Positions 26,475 to 35,949 of a stretch of DNA of 64,000 nucleotides are shown one piece after another. The position numbers were made by a program, and so were the translations under genes. The DNA comes from Agarilytica rhodophyticola (GTDB lineage: Bacteria; Pseudomonadota; Gammaproteobacteria; Pseudomonadales; Cellvibrionaceae), in the NCBI RefSeq assembly GCF_002157225.2, contig NZ_CP020038.1, positions 1,325,001 to 1,389,000 of the forward strand. Reading direction: 5' to 3'. The notes beneath the pieces are model-generated. The model saw only the letters and a list, made by a program, of their open reading frames with translations, was not told where the DNA came from and made no database searches. How positions within the stretch are numbered: position 1 is the stretch's first letter; each line of letters starts with the position of its first letter.

Positions 26475-27035
26475 ATGAAATACCTTTTTCCCTTAGCGAT
26501 GATATCTGCTTTTCTCGTTGCTGTTGATATGATTTCAAACTTAGAAGCCTATGCTGCTTCATCTAATAGTATAATGTTACCACGCTATACTAGTGATGTA
26601 GAAAAGCTTGATAGCGTAGTAGAAGTAAATGTTCATCATGACCACGAACATATGAAAACTCACAGCCATAATGATGTTGATATTTCTAACTGGAGCCATA
26701 TACCATCAGTATCACTAAAGGCTTATCCCGACCCCGTATCAGGTTGGAATATAAATATTAGTACTGAAAATTTTACTTTTACTCCCGAGATGTCAGGCCA
26801 GGAAAATCATAATAATGAAGGCCATGCCCATATTTATTTTGATGGTAGAAAAGTCTCTAGGCTCTACGGTAACTGGTTCCATCTTGATAAAGTAATTAAA
26901 GGTGAGCATCATATTAGTGTGACACTGAATACCAATGACCACTCTAACCTCTTATATCATGGCAAAACTATTGGGGATAGTATAAAAATTTCCTCAGATG
27001 GCAGTATTTCTAGAACAGATATTAGGGCAAATTAG
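26475..27035 (+). CDS. His-rich secreted protein
   Basis: From the ATG at 26475 the protein has 186 residues; a frame from a TTG at 26463 adds four residues but lacks a better signal. A signal peptide (about 1-27, ending L-E-A-Y-A) precedes a His cluster near residues 55-70 (V-H-H-D-H-E-H ... T-H-S-H) and a domain with N-H-N-N-E-G-H-A-H-I-Y-F-D-G-R-K-V-S-R-L-Y-G and N-W-F-H-L. The His content suggests periplasmic binding of a transition metal such as copper, nickel or zinc, but no known metal-site motif is complete. It follows the membrane-protein gene in the same orientation and is a plausible partner of it. Confidence 0.75.
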   Translation: MKYLFPLAMISAFLVAVDMISNLEAYAASSNSIMLPRYTSDVEKLDSVVEVNVHHDHEHMKTHSHNDVDISNWSHIPSVSLKAYPDPVSGWNINISTENFTFTPEMSGQENHNNEGHAHIYFDGRKVSRLYGNWFHLDKVIKGEHHISVTLNTNDHSNLLYHGKTIGDSIKISSDGSISRTDIRAN

Positions 27036-27055
27036 TTGCTGTATATGCAACTAAG

Positions 27056-27089
27056 GGGTTATAAAAGGAATAATATTTTATAACCCTTT
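27056..27089. terminator. Bidirectional terminator between convergent genes
   Basis: GGGTTATAAAA (27056-27066) pairs with TTTTATAACCC (27076-27086) followed by TTT, between the stops at 27035 and 27097. Confidence 0.7.
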
Positions 27090-27096
27090 AACTCTA

Positions 27097-27390
27097 TTAT
27101 TCAATACTATCCTGGTTTCTGTGTTTTTTTCTACGATGAGCAGGTTTGCATACCATCGCTTCTTCGTCGAATGGTAGAACAATACAAGTACCTTCCACAG
27201 TGTTGTCTCTGCGTCCAACGAAGCTACATGCTTGTTCTTCCGAAAGATTTGCGCATGCTTCAAATGCTTCTAAAGGTGGTTTGCGATGTCGTTTTTTCCT
27301 ATCTTCTGAAGATGCATGTGTTTGAGCGCAAAGTACAACTATCGATAATATGAGTAGTGATGTAAATATATTATGTTTTTTAAATGACAT
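27097..27390 (-). CDS. Small secreted Cys-containing protein
   Basis: The 97-residue protein has a signal peptide (MSFKKHNIFTSLLILSIVVL, ending Thr-His-Ala). A basic linker follows, then a compact module with four Cys: E-A-C-A-N-L, A-C-S-F-V-G-R, G-T-C-I-V and M-V-C-K-P, and a basic His/Arg/Lys tail. This four-Cys pattern (A-C-x-n-C-S-F ... G-T-C ... C-x-P) resembles short modules I recall at the end of some YHYH-domain proteins of marine gammaproteobacteria, and a YHYH gene lies 3 kb away. That link is a recollection, not a computed match. Two disulfides are likely. Confidence 0.7.
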   Translation of the reverse strand: MSFKKHNIFTSLLILSIVVLCAQTHASSEDRKKRHRKPPLEAFEACANLSEEQACSFVGRRDNTVEGTCIVLPFDEEAMVCKPAHRRKKHRNQDSIE

Positions 27391-27511
27391 AAATTTTCTC
27401 CATAAATGACTTTGTATGTGATTGTTATTGTGTCAAAAGACTAAGCATTACAAGTGGAGAAAATGTGAAGAAGTTCAGTAAATACAGGCTTATGGTGGCT
27501 ATCTGTAAAAG

Positions 27512-28135
27512 TTATTCTTTATCTATATTTTTCAGTGTCATATAACCGCCTGTTACACGTGTTAGTATAGTAACTATTGCAGCTGCAGAAAAAGCTAGTG
27601 ATAGCCAGTGAAAATACTGAGGCCATATACAAAAAGCAACAAAGAAGGCGATGGTTTCAGTGCCTTCTGTTAATCCATTGAGATAGTAAAAACTTTTGTA
27701 GGCAAATTGCGGCTTATCGATATTATACTTCTCTGCTGGAATAGCAAAAGCTAGAAAACTTGCGCCTGTGCCAATAAATGTTGCCAGTAGAATAGCTGCG
27801 CAAAGAGCATTTTGTTGAGGGTCTGCAAATGCAAAGCCTAGAGGGATAAAGGAGTAAAATAAAAAGTCAAGAGATATGTCTAAAAAACCACCTGCCGCAC
27901 TACTTTGGTTTAAATGGCGAGCAAGTGCGCCATCTAAGCCATCAAACAAACGGTTGACTAAAATTAATACTAATGCTGTGTACCAATATTGCATTGCCAA
28001 GGCCGGTAAAGCAAGTGCACCAATAATAAAGCCGCTCACGGTCAATTGATTAGGTGTAATGCCGTGTCGGTCTATTTTCTCTACCATTAACTTGATCACA
28101 GGATCTATTAAAGGTGTGATGTGAGCATCAAGCAT
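27512..28135 (-). CDS. CDP-alcohol phosphatidyltransferase family protein
   Basis: The 207-residue membrane protein has the catalytic signature D-G-L-D-G-A-L-A-R ... G-G-F-L-D-I-S-L-D, the D-x2-D-G-x2-A-R-x8-9-G-x3-D-x3-D motif of the family, near residues 64-90. Six hydrophobic helices are visible. It should transfer a phosphoalcohol from a CDP-activated lipid or headgroup, but the acceptor is not predictable; pgsA, pssA and related enzymes share the motif. Length and the T-P-N-Q-L-T-V-S-G start fit the smaller members. It lies downstream of the response-regulator gene on the same strand with a 259-bp gap. Confidence 0.9.
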   Translation of the reverse strand: MLDAHITPLIDPVIKLMVEKIDRHGITPNQLTVSGFIIGALALPALAMQYWYTALVLILVNRLFDGLDGALARHLNQSSAAGGFLDISLDFLFYSFIPLGFAFADPQQNALCAAILLATFIGTGASFLAFAIPAEKYNIDKPQFAYKSFYYLNGLTEGTETIAFFVAFCIWPQYFHWLSLAFSAAAIVTILTRVTGGYMTLKNIDKE

Positions 28136-28394
28136 GTATTTGTCTCTATATGGTTTTACTATACGACTGTTTTTTATCTACTAAGAAAAGCTAATTTAAA
28201 ATAGTAGAGATTTGCCTATGTTATATGCTATTTCTACAAGGTAGGCGCATAAATTTGCAAAATGAGAGAAATTATATAGTGATTTTATGGGTTGAATATA
28301 GTGCTGGTGAACCGTTTCGTGTTTTTTTCGATACTTATCGTCTATCTATGTTCGCTATTGATTGCATATATGAAAAAGTACAATGCCACTACTC

Positions 28395-29093
28395 TTATTC
28401 TACTTTGTAACCGACGCCATAAATGGAATGGATAATTTCTTCGTTTCCAATCGCATCGGCTAACTTCTGGCGTAAGTTTTTAACATGGCTATCGATGGTT
28501 CGACCACTGACAATGCGGTCGTCGAGATAGCTTGCTTGCATTAATTTTTCTCGTGAGAATACTTTCTTAGGTTCACTAATTAATGCTTGTAACATCCTAA
28601 ATTCAACAGGTGTTAATTCGATGGTTTGTTGTCCAGCTTGACACTGAAATCTGTCTGGTAAAAGTCGGATACTGCGGTATCCGATGATATGTTCTTGTTT
28701 TGTTGTAGACGTTTCATTCGCTCTTCTTAATATAGCCTTTATACGGGCAACAATCTCTCGTGGCAAAAAGGGCTTGCACACGTAATCATCAGCTCCAAGT
28801 TCAAGTCCTAAAAGGCGGTCAATTTCATCTGATCTTGCTGTCAGCATCAATACGGGTACATTTGAAAATTTTCTTAGTTCTTTGCATATACTTAAGCCGT
28901 CTTTTCCGGGAAGCATCACGTCTAAGATAACGAAATCTGGAGAGTAATTCTGAATCGTATCTAGTGCATCGCTACCATTATTAACAACCTTTACTTCGAA
29001 TCCCTCTGGTTCCAAGTAATCCACTAGTATTTGAGCTATTTTTTCTTCATCTTCGACGACGACAATCTTTTTATTGTTCATAGTAAGCTTCAT
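28395..29093 (-). CDS. OmpR/PhoB family response regulator
   Basis: The 232-residue regulator has a receiver domain (about 6-120) with D-E-E, the phospho-acceptor Asp in V-I-L-D-V-M-L-P-G-K-D-G, and the conserved Lys in C-K-P-F. A winged-helix DNA-binding domain (about 135-230) contains L-T-P-V-E-F-R-M-L and R-T-I-D-S-H-V-K-N-L-R-Q-K-L, ending S-I-Y-G-V-G-Y-K-V-E. It receives phosphate from the kinase whose stop overlaps its start as ATGA, so translation is coupled. The tandem repeat at 30564-30582 is of the kind recognised by this family and is the likely binding site. Confidence 0.95.
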   Translation of the reverse strand: MKLTMNNKKIVVVEDEEKIAQILVDYLEPEGFEVKVVNNGSDALDTIQNYSPDFVILDVMLPGKDGLSICKELRKFSNVPVLMLTARSDEIDRLLGLELGADDYVCKPFLPREIVARIKAILRRANETSTTKQEHIIGYRSIRLLPDRFQCQAGQQTIELTPVEFRMLQALISEPKKVFSREKLMQASYLDDRIVSGRTIDSHVKNLRQKLADAIGNEEIIHSIYGVGYKVE

Positions 29094-30493
29094 TTAATAA
29101 AGGGAAAGTAAATAGTGACACATAGACCACCGAGCGCAGAAGGAGACGCTTCTATTTCTCCTGCATGGGCTTCAACAATACTTTTGCAAATGGCCATTCC
29201 TAGTCCTGCACCCTCAATATGTCTATTGCGTGAGGATTCCTGGCGGTATAGTGCCTCAAATAACTTTTTACACTTGCTTGCTTCTACTCCAGGTGGAGTA
29301 TCTTGGATTTTGATAATAGCTCGTTGGTTGTCGGTTAATATTTCGATTTTGATCTCGCCTGGTGCATGAGTATAGGCTAAAGAGTTTTCTAATAAGTTAG
29401 TAAACAGTTGTATCAGTCTTTGTTTGTCGCCATTAATTTTAACTCTACTTGCCGCTGTACAAGACAACTTGAGGTTTCTCTCCTGGACTCGGTTTAGAAA
29501 ACTGTTAACGACGGACTCTATAATGATAGTAATATCGAGTATTTCAAAGGTATATCTAAGTCCACCAATGTCTGCTAAAGAAAGTTGATAGAGATCTTCC
29601 ACAAGGTAGCGTAAACGTGAAATCTCTTGATCTAATGACACTACCTGTTTCATATCAAGTGGTCGAATACCATCTTTAAGCGCTTCGATTTCTCCTGTTA
29701 GCACAGTGACTGGAGTTCTTAACTCATGGGAAATATCAGCTAGCCAGCGACGTTGTGATGTGCGGTTTTTTTCCAGTATATCGGCCAAGTGATTGAGGTC
29801 TCGCATCAATTGTCCAAGTTCATCACTTCCATTATTTTTTAGGCGAATGGAATAGTCACCATTTGAGAGTAGTGAGACCCCTTTGTTCATATGGCGAATA
29901 GGTGACAATAGGATGCGTGTTAGCAACCATGCGATAACAATGGCTAATATTAGTGATAATATGGCGATTAAGCTGCTTGTGACTAATTGCTGTTGCGAGA
30001 AGGCTGCTTCAGCCGGTGTTGCGAAATGTCGTTGAGGATGGCTTCTTAATTCTCCTATTCTTACTGAATCCAAGAGTATAGGTACAGAAATCATATCACC
30101 TTTTGTATTTGATATATCTCTTCCTCTAATAAGTGTACCTTTTGCATTATATAGTGCTGTTGGCGGCTTAGTTCGCCTTGGGTGAGCTTTATTCCTCTTT
30201 GAGGCTGGCGGCCTGTGTCCGGGCGGCGGCAGAGGATTTAATTTAGAACGGGTATGATGAATAAGTCGACCAAACATCTCTTCATTTAATGTTGACCAAG
30301 TTTTATCTGCATTGGCGTATTCTTTGGCTAAACTCTCTGCCAAGGTTTCCAAACGAATTTTCTCGATAGTATTAATATAGTCGAGAAAGCCTCGCTCGAA
30401 ACTCCAACGGGCCAATCCAAGCGTTGCTATTAGTATGATTATTGTTAACACCACAAAAGCCAGTGTTAGTTTTTTCGAAATTGTAAGCATCAT
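29090..30493 (-). CDS. Sensor histidine kinase (BaeS-like)
   Basis: From the ATG at 30493 the kinase has 467 residues; a longer frame from a GTG at 30571 overlaps the probable regulator-binding site and is less likely. It has two transmembrane segments (about 7-30 and 165-190) flanking a periplasmic domain with a Pro/His/Arg-rich stretch (P-P-P-G-H-R-P-P). HAMP follows, then a HisKA domain with D-I-S-H-E-L-R-T-P-V and an ATPase domain with the N box N-L-L-E-N-S-L-A-Y and G-A-G-L-G-M-A-I-C-K-S. It phosphorylates the regulator encoded immediately downstream. The signal is unknown; neighbouring His- and Cys-rich envelope proteins hint at metal or envelope stress. Confidence 0.93.
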   Translation of the reverse strand: MMLTISKKLTLAFVVLTIIILIATLGLARWSFERGFLDYINTIEKIRLETLAESLAKEYANADKTWSTLNEEMFGRLIHHTRSKLNPLPPPGHRPPASKRNKAHPRRTKPPTALYNAKGTLIRGRDISNTKGDMISVPILLDSVRIGELRSHPQRHFATPAEAAFSQQQLVTSSLIAILSLILAIVIAWLLTRILLSPIRHMNKGVSLLSNGDYSIRLKNNGSDELGQLMRDLNHLADILEKNRTSQRRWLADISHELRTPVTVLTGEIEALKDGIRPLDMKQVVSLDQEISRLRYLVEDLYQLSLADIGGLRYTFEILDITIIIESVVNSFLNRVQERNLKLSCTAASRVKINGDKQRLIQLFTNLLENSLAYTHAPGEIKIEILTDNQRAIIKIQDTPPGVEASKCKKLFEALYRQESSRNRHIEGAGLGMAICKSIVEAHAGEIEASPSALGGLCVTIYFPFIK

Positions 30494-30563
30494 TCTTATA
30501 GTGTAACTGGTATCATTTCTCAGGGTAACGCAATTTAAATCATATCCTCCGTTTTCAAGCATC

Positions 30564-30582
30564 TTCTGCACAAGTTCTGCAC
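30564..30582. promoter_or_regulatory. Direct repeat TTCTGCAC-AAG-TTCTGCAC (candidate response-regulator site)
   Basis: Two perfect 8-bp repeats start 11 bases apart, the spacing used by OmpR-family dimers bound head-to-tail. They lie between the kinase gene start and the divergent YHYH gene start, so the regulator could control both directions. Confidence 0.7.
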
Positions 30583-30628
30583 TTTTCGTTGTTAGCCTCT
30601 AGGTGTTAATTCTAAACCGGAGGTAATA

Positions 30629-31684
30629 ATGCTATATCGAATTCCATACTCCAAAAAAAGATCATGCCTTAGTGTTTTACTATTGCTATGTTCCTTCTTT
30701 TTTTATGCTTGCGGAGGTAGTGACAGCAACAGTGATTCTTCTGATTCCACTGATAGTTCTACTGGATCTGATGATTCAGCTACTGAATTGGAAGCGGTGG
30801 ATATAACCAATGCTATCTTTAGCGAACGCAGCCCAGACTGTGGAGACTATGTTAATACCTATGAAGCCTCAGTACTCGATATTCAGGAAAGTACGGGTTT
30901 TGAAGCAGGTGTGACAATTAGTAGTGATGATGAGACATGTACGTTTATGTCTGACGCAATCCCCAATCACGATTTTAATGATGATACTGCGGACTTTGGT
31001 GGGCCTGCTGCAGAGCAAGAACTAGAGTTTACAGTTGTCCGTAACCCAAGTATGGCGCTGTCCTCTACTCCATTATCTCAACGTATTAAAAACGGTATTA
31101 TGTTAAACGGCGTTGTGTTAGATATTCTTTCCGCAGGATGCTATGACCCCACAAACCCTGATGCGGATGAAGACGGTAATGTTGGGATCGGTTGTGGGGA
31201 AGATTCTGCATGGTTACTAGACCCTTTAGGCACAGCCAAAAAATTTGGTGCTGATCTTAATAACGCACATGTTCAACCAGGAGGATTGTATCACTACCAT
31301 GGAAGCCCAAAAGCAATGTTTGATGACAACCCTGGACCGGAAGGCTCACCTGTTATTGGTTTCGCTGCTGACGGATTCCCCATCTATGGTAGCTATTTTT
31401 GGGATGAAGCAAGTGGCACAGTGCGCAAAGCTGTTTCTGGCTACACTTTAAAAGAAGGAGAGCGAATTTCCATCGATGGCCTTAACCCTGGAGGCACCTA
31501 CGATGGAAACTATGTTGCTGATTGGGAGTTCACTGACAGTGGCGACCTTGATGAATGCAACGGTATGACTGTTAATGGACAATACGGTTACTATGCTATA
31601 GATACATATCCGTGGGTTATTGCTTGCCATTCTGGCACGCCACATGAGTCTTTTATTCTTAATGGCGGCGGCCCCCCACCTTAA
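30629..31684 (+). CDS. YHYH-domain lipoprotein
   Basis: The 351-residue protein has a lipoprotein signal (F-F-F-Y-A-C, Cys near 28), a Ser/Asp/Thr-rich acidic linker (about 30-55) and a YHYH domain: H-V-Q-P-G-G-L-Y-H-Y-H-G near residue 212 and V-I-G-F-A-A-D-G-F-P-I-Y-G-S-Y about 25 residues later. A strong GGAGG ribosome binding site precedes the ATG. The family is of unknown function, usually secreted and His/Tyr-rich, with metal binding plausible. It is divergent from the kinase operon, with the 11-bp-period repeat 47 bases before its start, so it is probably a target of that two-component system. Confidence 0.9.
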   Translation: MLYRIPYSKKRSCLSVLLLLCSFFFYACGGSDSNSDSSDSTDSSTGSDDSATELEAVDITNAIFSERSPDCGDYVNTYEASVLDIQESTGFEAGVTISSDDETCTFMSDAIPNHDFNDDTADFGGPAAEQELEFTVVRNPSMALSSTPLSQRIKNGIMLNGVVLDILSAGCYDPTNPDADEDGNVGIGCGEDSAWLLDPLGTAKKFGADLNNAHVQPGGLYHYHGSPKAMFDDNPGPEGSPVIGFAADGFPIYGSYFWDEASGTVRKAVSGYTLKEGERISIDGLNPGGTYDGNYVADWEFTDSGDLDECNGMTVNGQYGYYAIDTYPWVIACHSGTPHESFILNGGGPPP

Positions 31685-32627
31685 CAAAACACTAGAAACA
31701 TTGTCATATTGCTTGATTTTATCAGCCTATTAGACGAGCGGTAACAAGCTCGTCCTTTTTTCATTATTAAGTTTTTATGCGTTACCAATGGATACGCTAG
31801 CTAACTTTGAAGGGAAATCTTATATACTGACTAAACAACGGATAATAAATAGATTTGCTATTAAGAATGACAACTTTATATGCGAGTTAAGCATTTTAAG
31901 AAAGTATTAGTCAGATATGATACCCTCTTATAAATTATCTATAGAAAATCTATTAGGCCTTTGAAAAATATCTTTAAAAGACAATGGTTTCGGTAAGAAA
32001 AAAACTTAGCCTAAATTTTGTCTTAATAATTTAATTGCGAATATGATAATACTTGGTGCTGAATTATATTTGCTACTTCTGTTGAAGAATATCTGGTAAC
32101 AATAACCGTTTGGTTTGGTATTAGTGTCAAAGTTTATCTTTAGTTTTTTCTGGTTTTAATAGTTATTATGCTAATAGTGTGTTAAATCTAATACTATGTT
32201 GTTGCGATACCTATTTTTTATTTCCATGTGGTTTTTTTATTAAATAAAATTAATTTATTTTTATTTAAAAGAATTGGTAAGGTGGTTTTTGTTTTATAAT
32301 TCGCGTTTGATATCATTTATTTTTTTTATTGTAAGCATGTTATATCTTTGTCCAGCAATATGTTAGCTTTCTATCTGAATTTCGAGCAATAATGCCTGAC
32401 CAATTAAAGAAGCAAATTGTCCTTTAATACATTTAAATAATATTTTCTCCGTTATTGACACGCATGTTTATAGGTTTAATAAAAAACCTAAATAATTCCA
32501 AATTAAAATGACCATATTTGCTCAAATTGCCACATAGTTAAAAATACTTGGTAGTGTCAATCTCGTTCTACCTAGGTAGGTATTTATAAAGGCTTATATA
32601 TTTTAGCTAATGATAAGGTGATACCCT
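31685..32627. other. Long AT-rich spacer
   Basis: About 940 bases with no credible gene. It includes the terminator at 31733-31761 and a perfect 12-bp palindrome CTACCTAGGTAG (32568-32579) about 50 bases before the next gene. The rest is AT-rich without recognised structure. Confidence 0.5.
31733..31761 (+). terminator. Rho-independent terminator after the YHYH gene
   Basis: GACGAGC (31733-31739) pairs with GCTCGTC (31748-31754) around an 8-base loop, followed by CTTTTTT. Confidence 0.88.
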
Positions 32628-33005
32628 ATGAAAATTGCTACATTTGGCTTGATACCCCTTCTAATTATACTTGTTGGTTGTAATGCAAGTATGTCAGCAA
32701 GAGAAAGTGCTAATTACAGCACTGAGAAATCGCTTGCTCAAATACAAGCGGTTCATAATAAACTTTCTATTGGTATGACCAAACAGGAGGTGGATGCTTT
32801 GCTAGGTAATCCTGATTATTCTCCGGAAGATGGTAAGTACTATTATGCTTCTTCCGAGAAACTCTATCTTTCTTCCGAGGAAAAAGAGTTATCGGTGGGG
32901 CTTGTCATAGAATACCGAAATAAAGATGGAAGTGTGAGTGAGTCTCTGCAAAATTTTTGGGTCGGTGCTTTGAAAGATTATCAGCATATGTTAAGTGATC
33001 GATGA
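32628..33005 (+). CDS. Small BamE/SmpA-like lipoprotein
   Basis: The 125-residue protein has a lipoprotein signal (I-I-L-V-G-C, Cys near 18). A short domain of the SmpA/OmlA-like fold follows, with the landmark L-S-I-G-M-T-K-Q-E-V-D-A-L-L-G-N-P-D at about 46-63 and a following beta-rich Tyr/Glu segment. Such small lipoproteins dock at the outer membrane. The true BamE is likely elsewhere, so this is probably a paralogue of unknown role. A 12-bp palindrome lies about 50 bases upstream. Confidence 0.75.
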   Translation: MKIATFGLIPLLIILVGCNASMSARESANYSTEKSLAQIQAVHNKLSIGMTKQEVDALLGNPDYSPEDGKYYYASSEKLYLSSEEKELSVGLVIEYRNKDGSVSESLQNFWVGALKDYQHMLSDR

Positions 33006-33428
33006 TAGTTAAAACCATAATATAAGGTATCATTGAGATCCTCTCTTAAAACTAGTAACATAGTTAGTTCCCTTATGCGGTTGTTTTGAAATATATAGCT
33101 GTATCATATACAGCTATACTTCGAGCAATAACAATTGTCTTCATTCCTTCCAGTACGATTTATTGTAATTGCATATTCCTATGCGAAAATTATTTTAATT
33201 TTTCCTTTCCTCATATTGATTAATTTGAGTTTGCTAAAAATTTTTATAATTAAAGTGAACATTTTTAAATGGGTACGCCACTCAAATAAAATGTAAAGAA
33301 GAAAAGTGTTAGTTCTGAGTTTTTGGTAGGCTCCATAAAAAGAACATCTACTAGCAGAATAAATATCACTTAGCCAATATCAAGGTTGTCGAGTTTCATT
33401 GATTTAATATTTTAAAAGGGGCGATATT
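33006..33428. other. AT-rich spacer upstream of the TonB-dependent receptor
   Basis: About 420 bases, AT-rich, with no gene seen. No operator or Fur-box-like dyad stood out to inspection. Confidence 0.4.
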
Positions 33429-35750
33429 ATGTATTCTAATGATTTAAATACTAATTCGAAAACGATGGTATTTAAAAAAAGCAGTACTGCAAAAACAAGA
33501 CTTTCGTGTTTAATAATGGGAATTATTGGTAGCATTAATTCTTATAGCGTATTGGCTCAATCAGCAAGCCAGTCAGTAGACAGTGGCTCAGATCAAATTG
33601 AAGAGGCTATCCTTGTGGTGAGCCCCCGGGTAGTGGCGCGTGATCGAGTAGAATCTATACAGCCCATTTTGTCTTACGATATCGCCTTTTTTCAACGCTT
33701 TGAGCCTACAAACCTAGGTGATATGTTAAAGCGCATACCTGGTTTAAATATTGACAGCCTTTTTTCTTCAAGTTCTAATTTTTCCGATACAGAAGCAAAT
33801 GGATTTGGGTTTCGTGGTGCATTCGGTCGGGGTGCCGGACAGATTCTCTTAAATGGTAGAAGAATTCCAGGTATTAATGATGAAAACACTCTATCATTTA
33901 GCGGTATACCTGCTGAGCTTGTAAAAAAGATTGAAGTACATCGTACAGGTAGCGCCGATATTGATGCCCAAGGTTATGGTTTAACAGTAAACGTTGTGCT
34001 AAAAGATGGTCAGGATATTCCGTCTACAAAAAATGGTTATTGGCGTACTAACTTAAGACAGATTGGTGACGAAACCAGCGGTAATGTCTCGGGCTCTTTT
34101 CGCGGTAGCTTGGCGGATGATTATGATTTTTCTGTAAGTTATAGTTTTGATAATAATTCTCGTAATACTGTTAGTACCATCGAAAATAAAGTATTTAATC
34201 AAGATGCCGATGGAAATATCACGACAGATGCGGACATGAATTTCACTAGGGAAGAAACCCTTATTGATAAAACTCAACTAGGTCTTAACCTCACATTAGA
34301 TAAGCAGTACGAGAATGATACTGCTTTATCAGTGCAAGCATACTATTTTAGTAATGATAGAGATGATGATACTGAAGGTGTGATGACTTCCACTAATGGA
34401 TTCGACAATCCAGATTTTCTTGCCATCAAAAAGAATACTGAAGAGCAGCGTAATTTTGGTTCAGCAATTTCCCTTGCTTTACCTTTGGGTGCCGATTCGG
34501 ATAATACATTGACCTTTGATTTAAGCTATGATGAATCAAGTTTCGATTATACTTTGTCATCTGCATTAACACCCACTGATGCAGTAACAGATGATGACAG
34601 CCAAGACCTTGAGCGATCAGAATTAAAGTTTGAAGTTAGATTAGATCTTTTAAGTTATTCAACTTATGACGTTAAGCTTGGTGTGCATACTGAGCTTAAT
34701 GAGACAGATATTGATAGCTTAGGAGATATTCGCAGTGCGGAGCAGTCAAGAATTGACTTTTTCGGTATATATTCTTGGCATCCAACTGAGAATTTTTCAG
34801 TCGATTTGGGATACAGATATGAGACTACAGACAACGAAGCAATGTCTTCAGGTAGCAATCAGCAGCTTGTAGAGTCGGATCAAAGCACAAGCAACCCATC
34901 AGCACATATCCGCTGGAGTATTGCCGAAAACCATGACTTGAGGTTCTCAGCTGCAAGTAACGTGTCTCGACCTCCAGTTATTGCTCCGGCTTTTACGCAA
35001 GTTGGTGCTAACACCTTTGAATATTTAGACCCAGATCAGGAAGAATATATTTCTACTGAATTGGACTACGAATATCACTTTGATGAAAAAAGAGGCATTA
35101 TTGGCTTTGCGCTTTTTCACAAAGAATCAGATAACATACCGCAGGTAGTCGAGGTTCAAGGAGTCGATGAAGTAAGAACTTTTATTGCCAATAACCAAGC
35201 GAGTTTATTATCTGTTCTCAATAGCCAAGCGCAAAATGGCTCTCCTGTTGACTCTCTAGATGTTATTGTTTCGGGAGATGGTGAGAATATTTTAAAAGGT
35301 GCTGAGTTAGATTTCAGTATTCCTATGCGACTTATAGGTCTCCCTGATTTAAGTTTTTCGTCGAACATATCTTATTTTGAAAGAGAATTCGATGATGATC
35401 GTGCAGTCGACTCTGTCGCAGCTAACTTCACCCTTGATCATAAGGTGGGATCACTGTTCAGTTATGGTGTTAGTTACAATATAAAAGGTGACGAAACAAT
35501 TCGCTTCGTCAATCAAGACGGTAGTTCGACAACTCGAGTGTTTGATCGAGACCCTTCAGTGGATATTTTCGTTGAGAAGCGCTTTAATAAATACTTCTTA
35601 GCTCGTCTCGTCGCTGAAAATATTGACGATGCTTCTGAAGGCGTTACTAATACCCTCAATATCGCAAATCAAGCTAATCCTGCAAGCATTTCTCGTGATA
35701 GAGCACAGTCAGATAGCAATGTGCAGTTGATTTTACGCGGTGTATTTTAA
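33429..35750 (+). CDS. TonB-dependent outer-membrane receptor
   Basis: The 773-residue protein has a long N-terminal region with signal peptide (cleavage likely after S-V-L-A near 43), a possible TonB box (E-E-A-I-L-V-V) and a plug domain (about 80-190) with L-G-D-M-L-K-R-I-P-G-L-N-I-D and I-L-L-N-G-R-R. A 22-strand barrel follows, ending in a C-terminal Phe (L-I-L-R-G-V-F). It imports a ligand across the outer membrane using TonB energy. The ligand is not readable. GGGG upstream of the ATG is a ribosome binding site. It is smaller than siderophore receptors with SusC features, and no linked transporter or regulator is present. Confidence 0.92.
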   Translation: MYSNDLNTNSKTMVFKKSSTAKTRLSCLIMGIIGSINSYSVLAQSASQSVDSGSDQIEEAILVVSPRVVARDRVESIQPILSYDIAFFQRFEPTNLGDMLKRIPGLNIDSLFSSSSNFSDTEANGFGFRGAFGRGAGQILLNGRRIPGINDENTLSFSGIPAELVKKIEVHRTGSADIDAQGYGLTVNVVLKDGQDIPSTKNGYWRTNLRQIGDETSGNVSGSFRGSLADDYDFSVSYSFDNNSRNTVSTIENKVFNQDADGNITTDADMNFTREETLIDKTQLGLNLTLDKQYENDTALSVQAYYFSNDRDDDTEGVMTSTNGFDNPDFLAIKKNTEEQRNFGSAISLALPLGADSDNTLTFDLSYDESSFDYTLSSALTPTDAVTDDDSQDLERSELKFEVRLDLLSYSTYDVKLGVHTELNETDIDSLGDIRSAEQSRIDFFGIYSWHPTENFSVDLGYRYETTDNEAMSSGSNQQLVESDQSTSNPSAHIRWSIAENHDLRFSAASNVSRPPVIAPAFTQVGANTFEYLDPDQEEYISTELDYEYHFDEKRGIIGFALFHKESDNIPQVVEVQGVDEVRTFIANNQASLLSVLNSQAQNGSPVDSLDVIVSGDGENILKGAELDFSIPMRLIGLPDLSFSSNISYFEREFDDDRAVDSVAANFTLDHKVGSLFSYGVSYNIKGDETIRFVNQDGSSTTRVFDRDPSVDIFVEKRFNKYFLARLVAENIDDASEGVTNTLNIANQANPASISRDRAQSDSNVQLILRGVF

Positions 35751-35780
35751 TAATTAATTCCTATCCCTTCAGATTGTGAT

Positions 35781-35808
35781 TAACCGGATGTATCAATATA
35801 TCCGGTTA
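35781..35808 (+). terminator. Hairpin after the TonB-dependent receptor gene
   Basis: TAACCGGAT (35781-35789) pairs with ATCCGGTTA (35800-35808), shortly after the stop at 35750. No T run follows, so it is only a weak terminator candidate. Confidence 0.4.
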
Positions 35809-35949
35809 GCCAATGCCGCCTTTATCAAAGATGGTTTTATAAAAAGAAGCCTAGTGCCAACAGGTTCTAGGTCGTTTTGGACAGTAAACTTCTTTTTGCA
35901 TCCTTATCACATAGTGTATTAATGGGTTGTTTAAATAAAGTAAATGATC

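Noticed and set aside
28225-28410. Short plus-strand frame in the spacer between the lipid enzyme and the regulator
   Set aside because: It has no ribosome binding site, no family features, and overlaps the end of the response-regulator gene.
30494-30571. N-terminal extension of the histidine kinase from a GTG
   Set aside because: The extension is polar, precedes the transmembrane segment and covers the regulator-binding repeat; the ATG at 30493 is more plausible.
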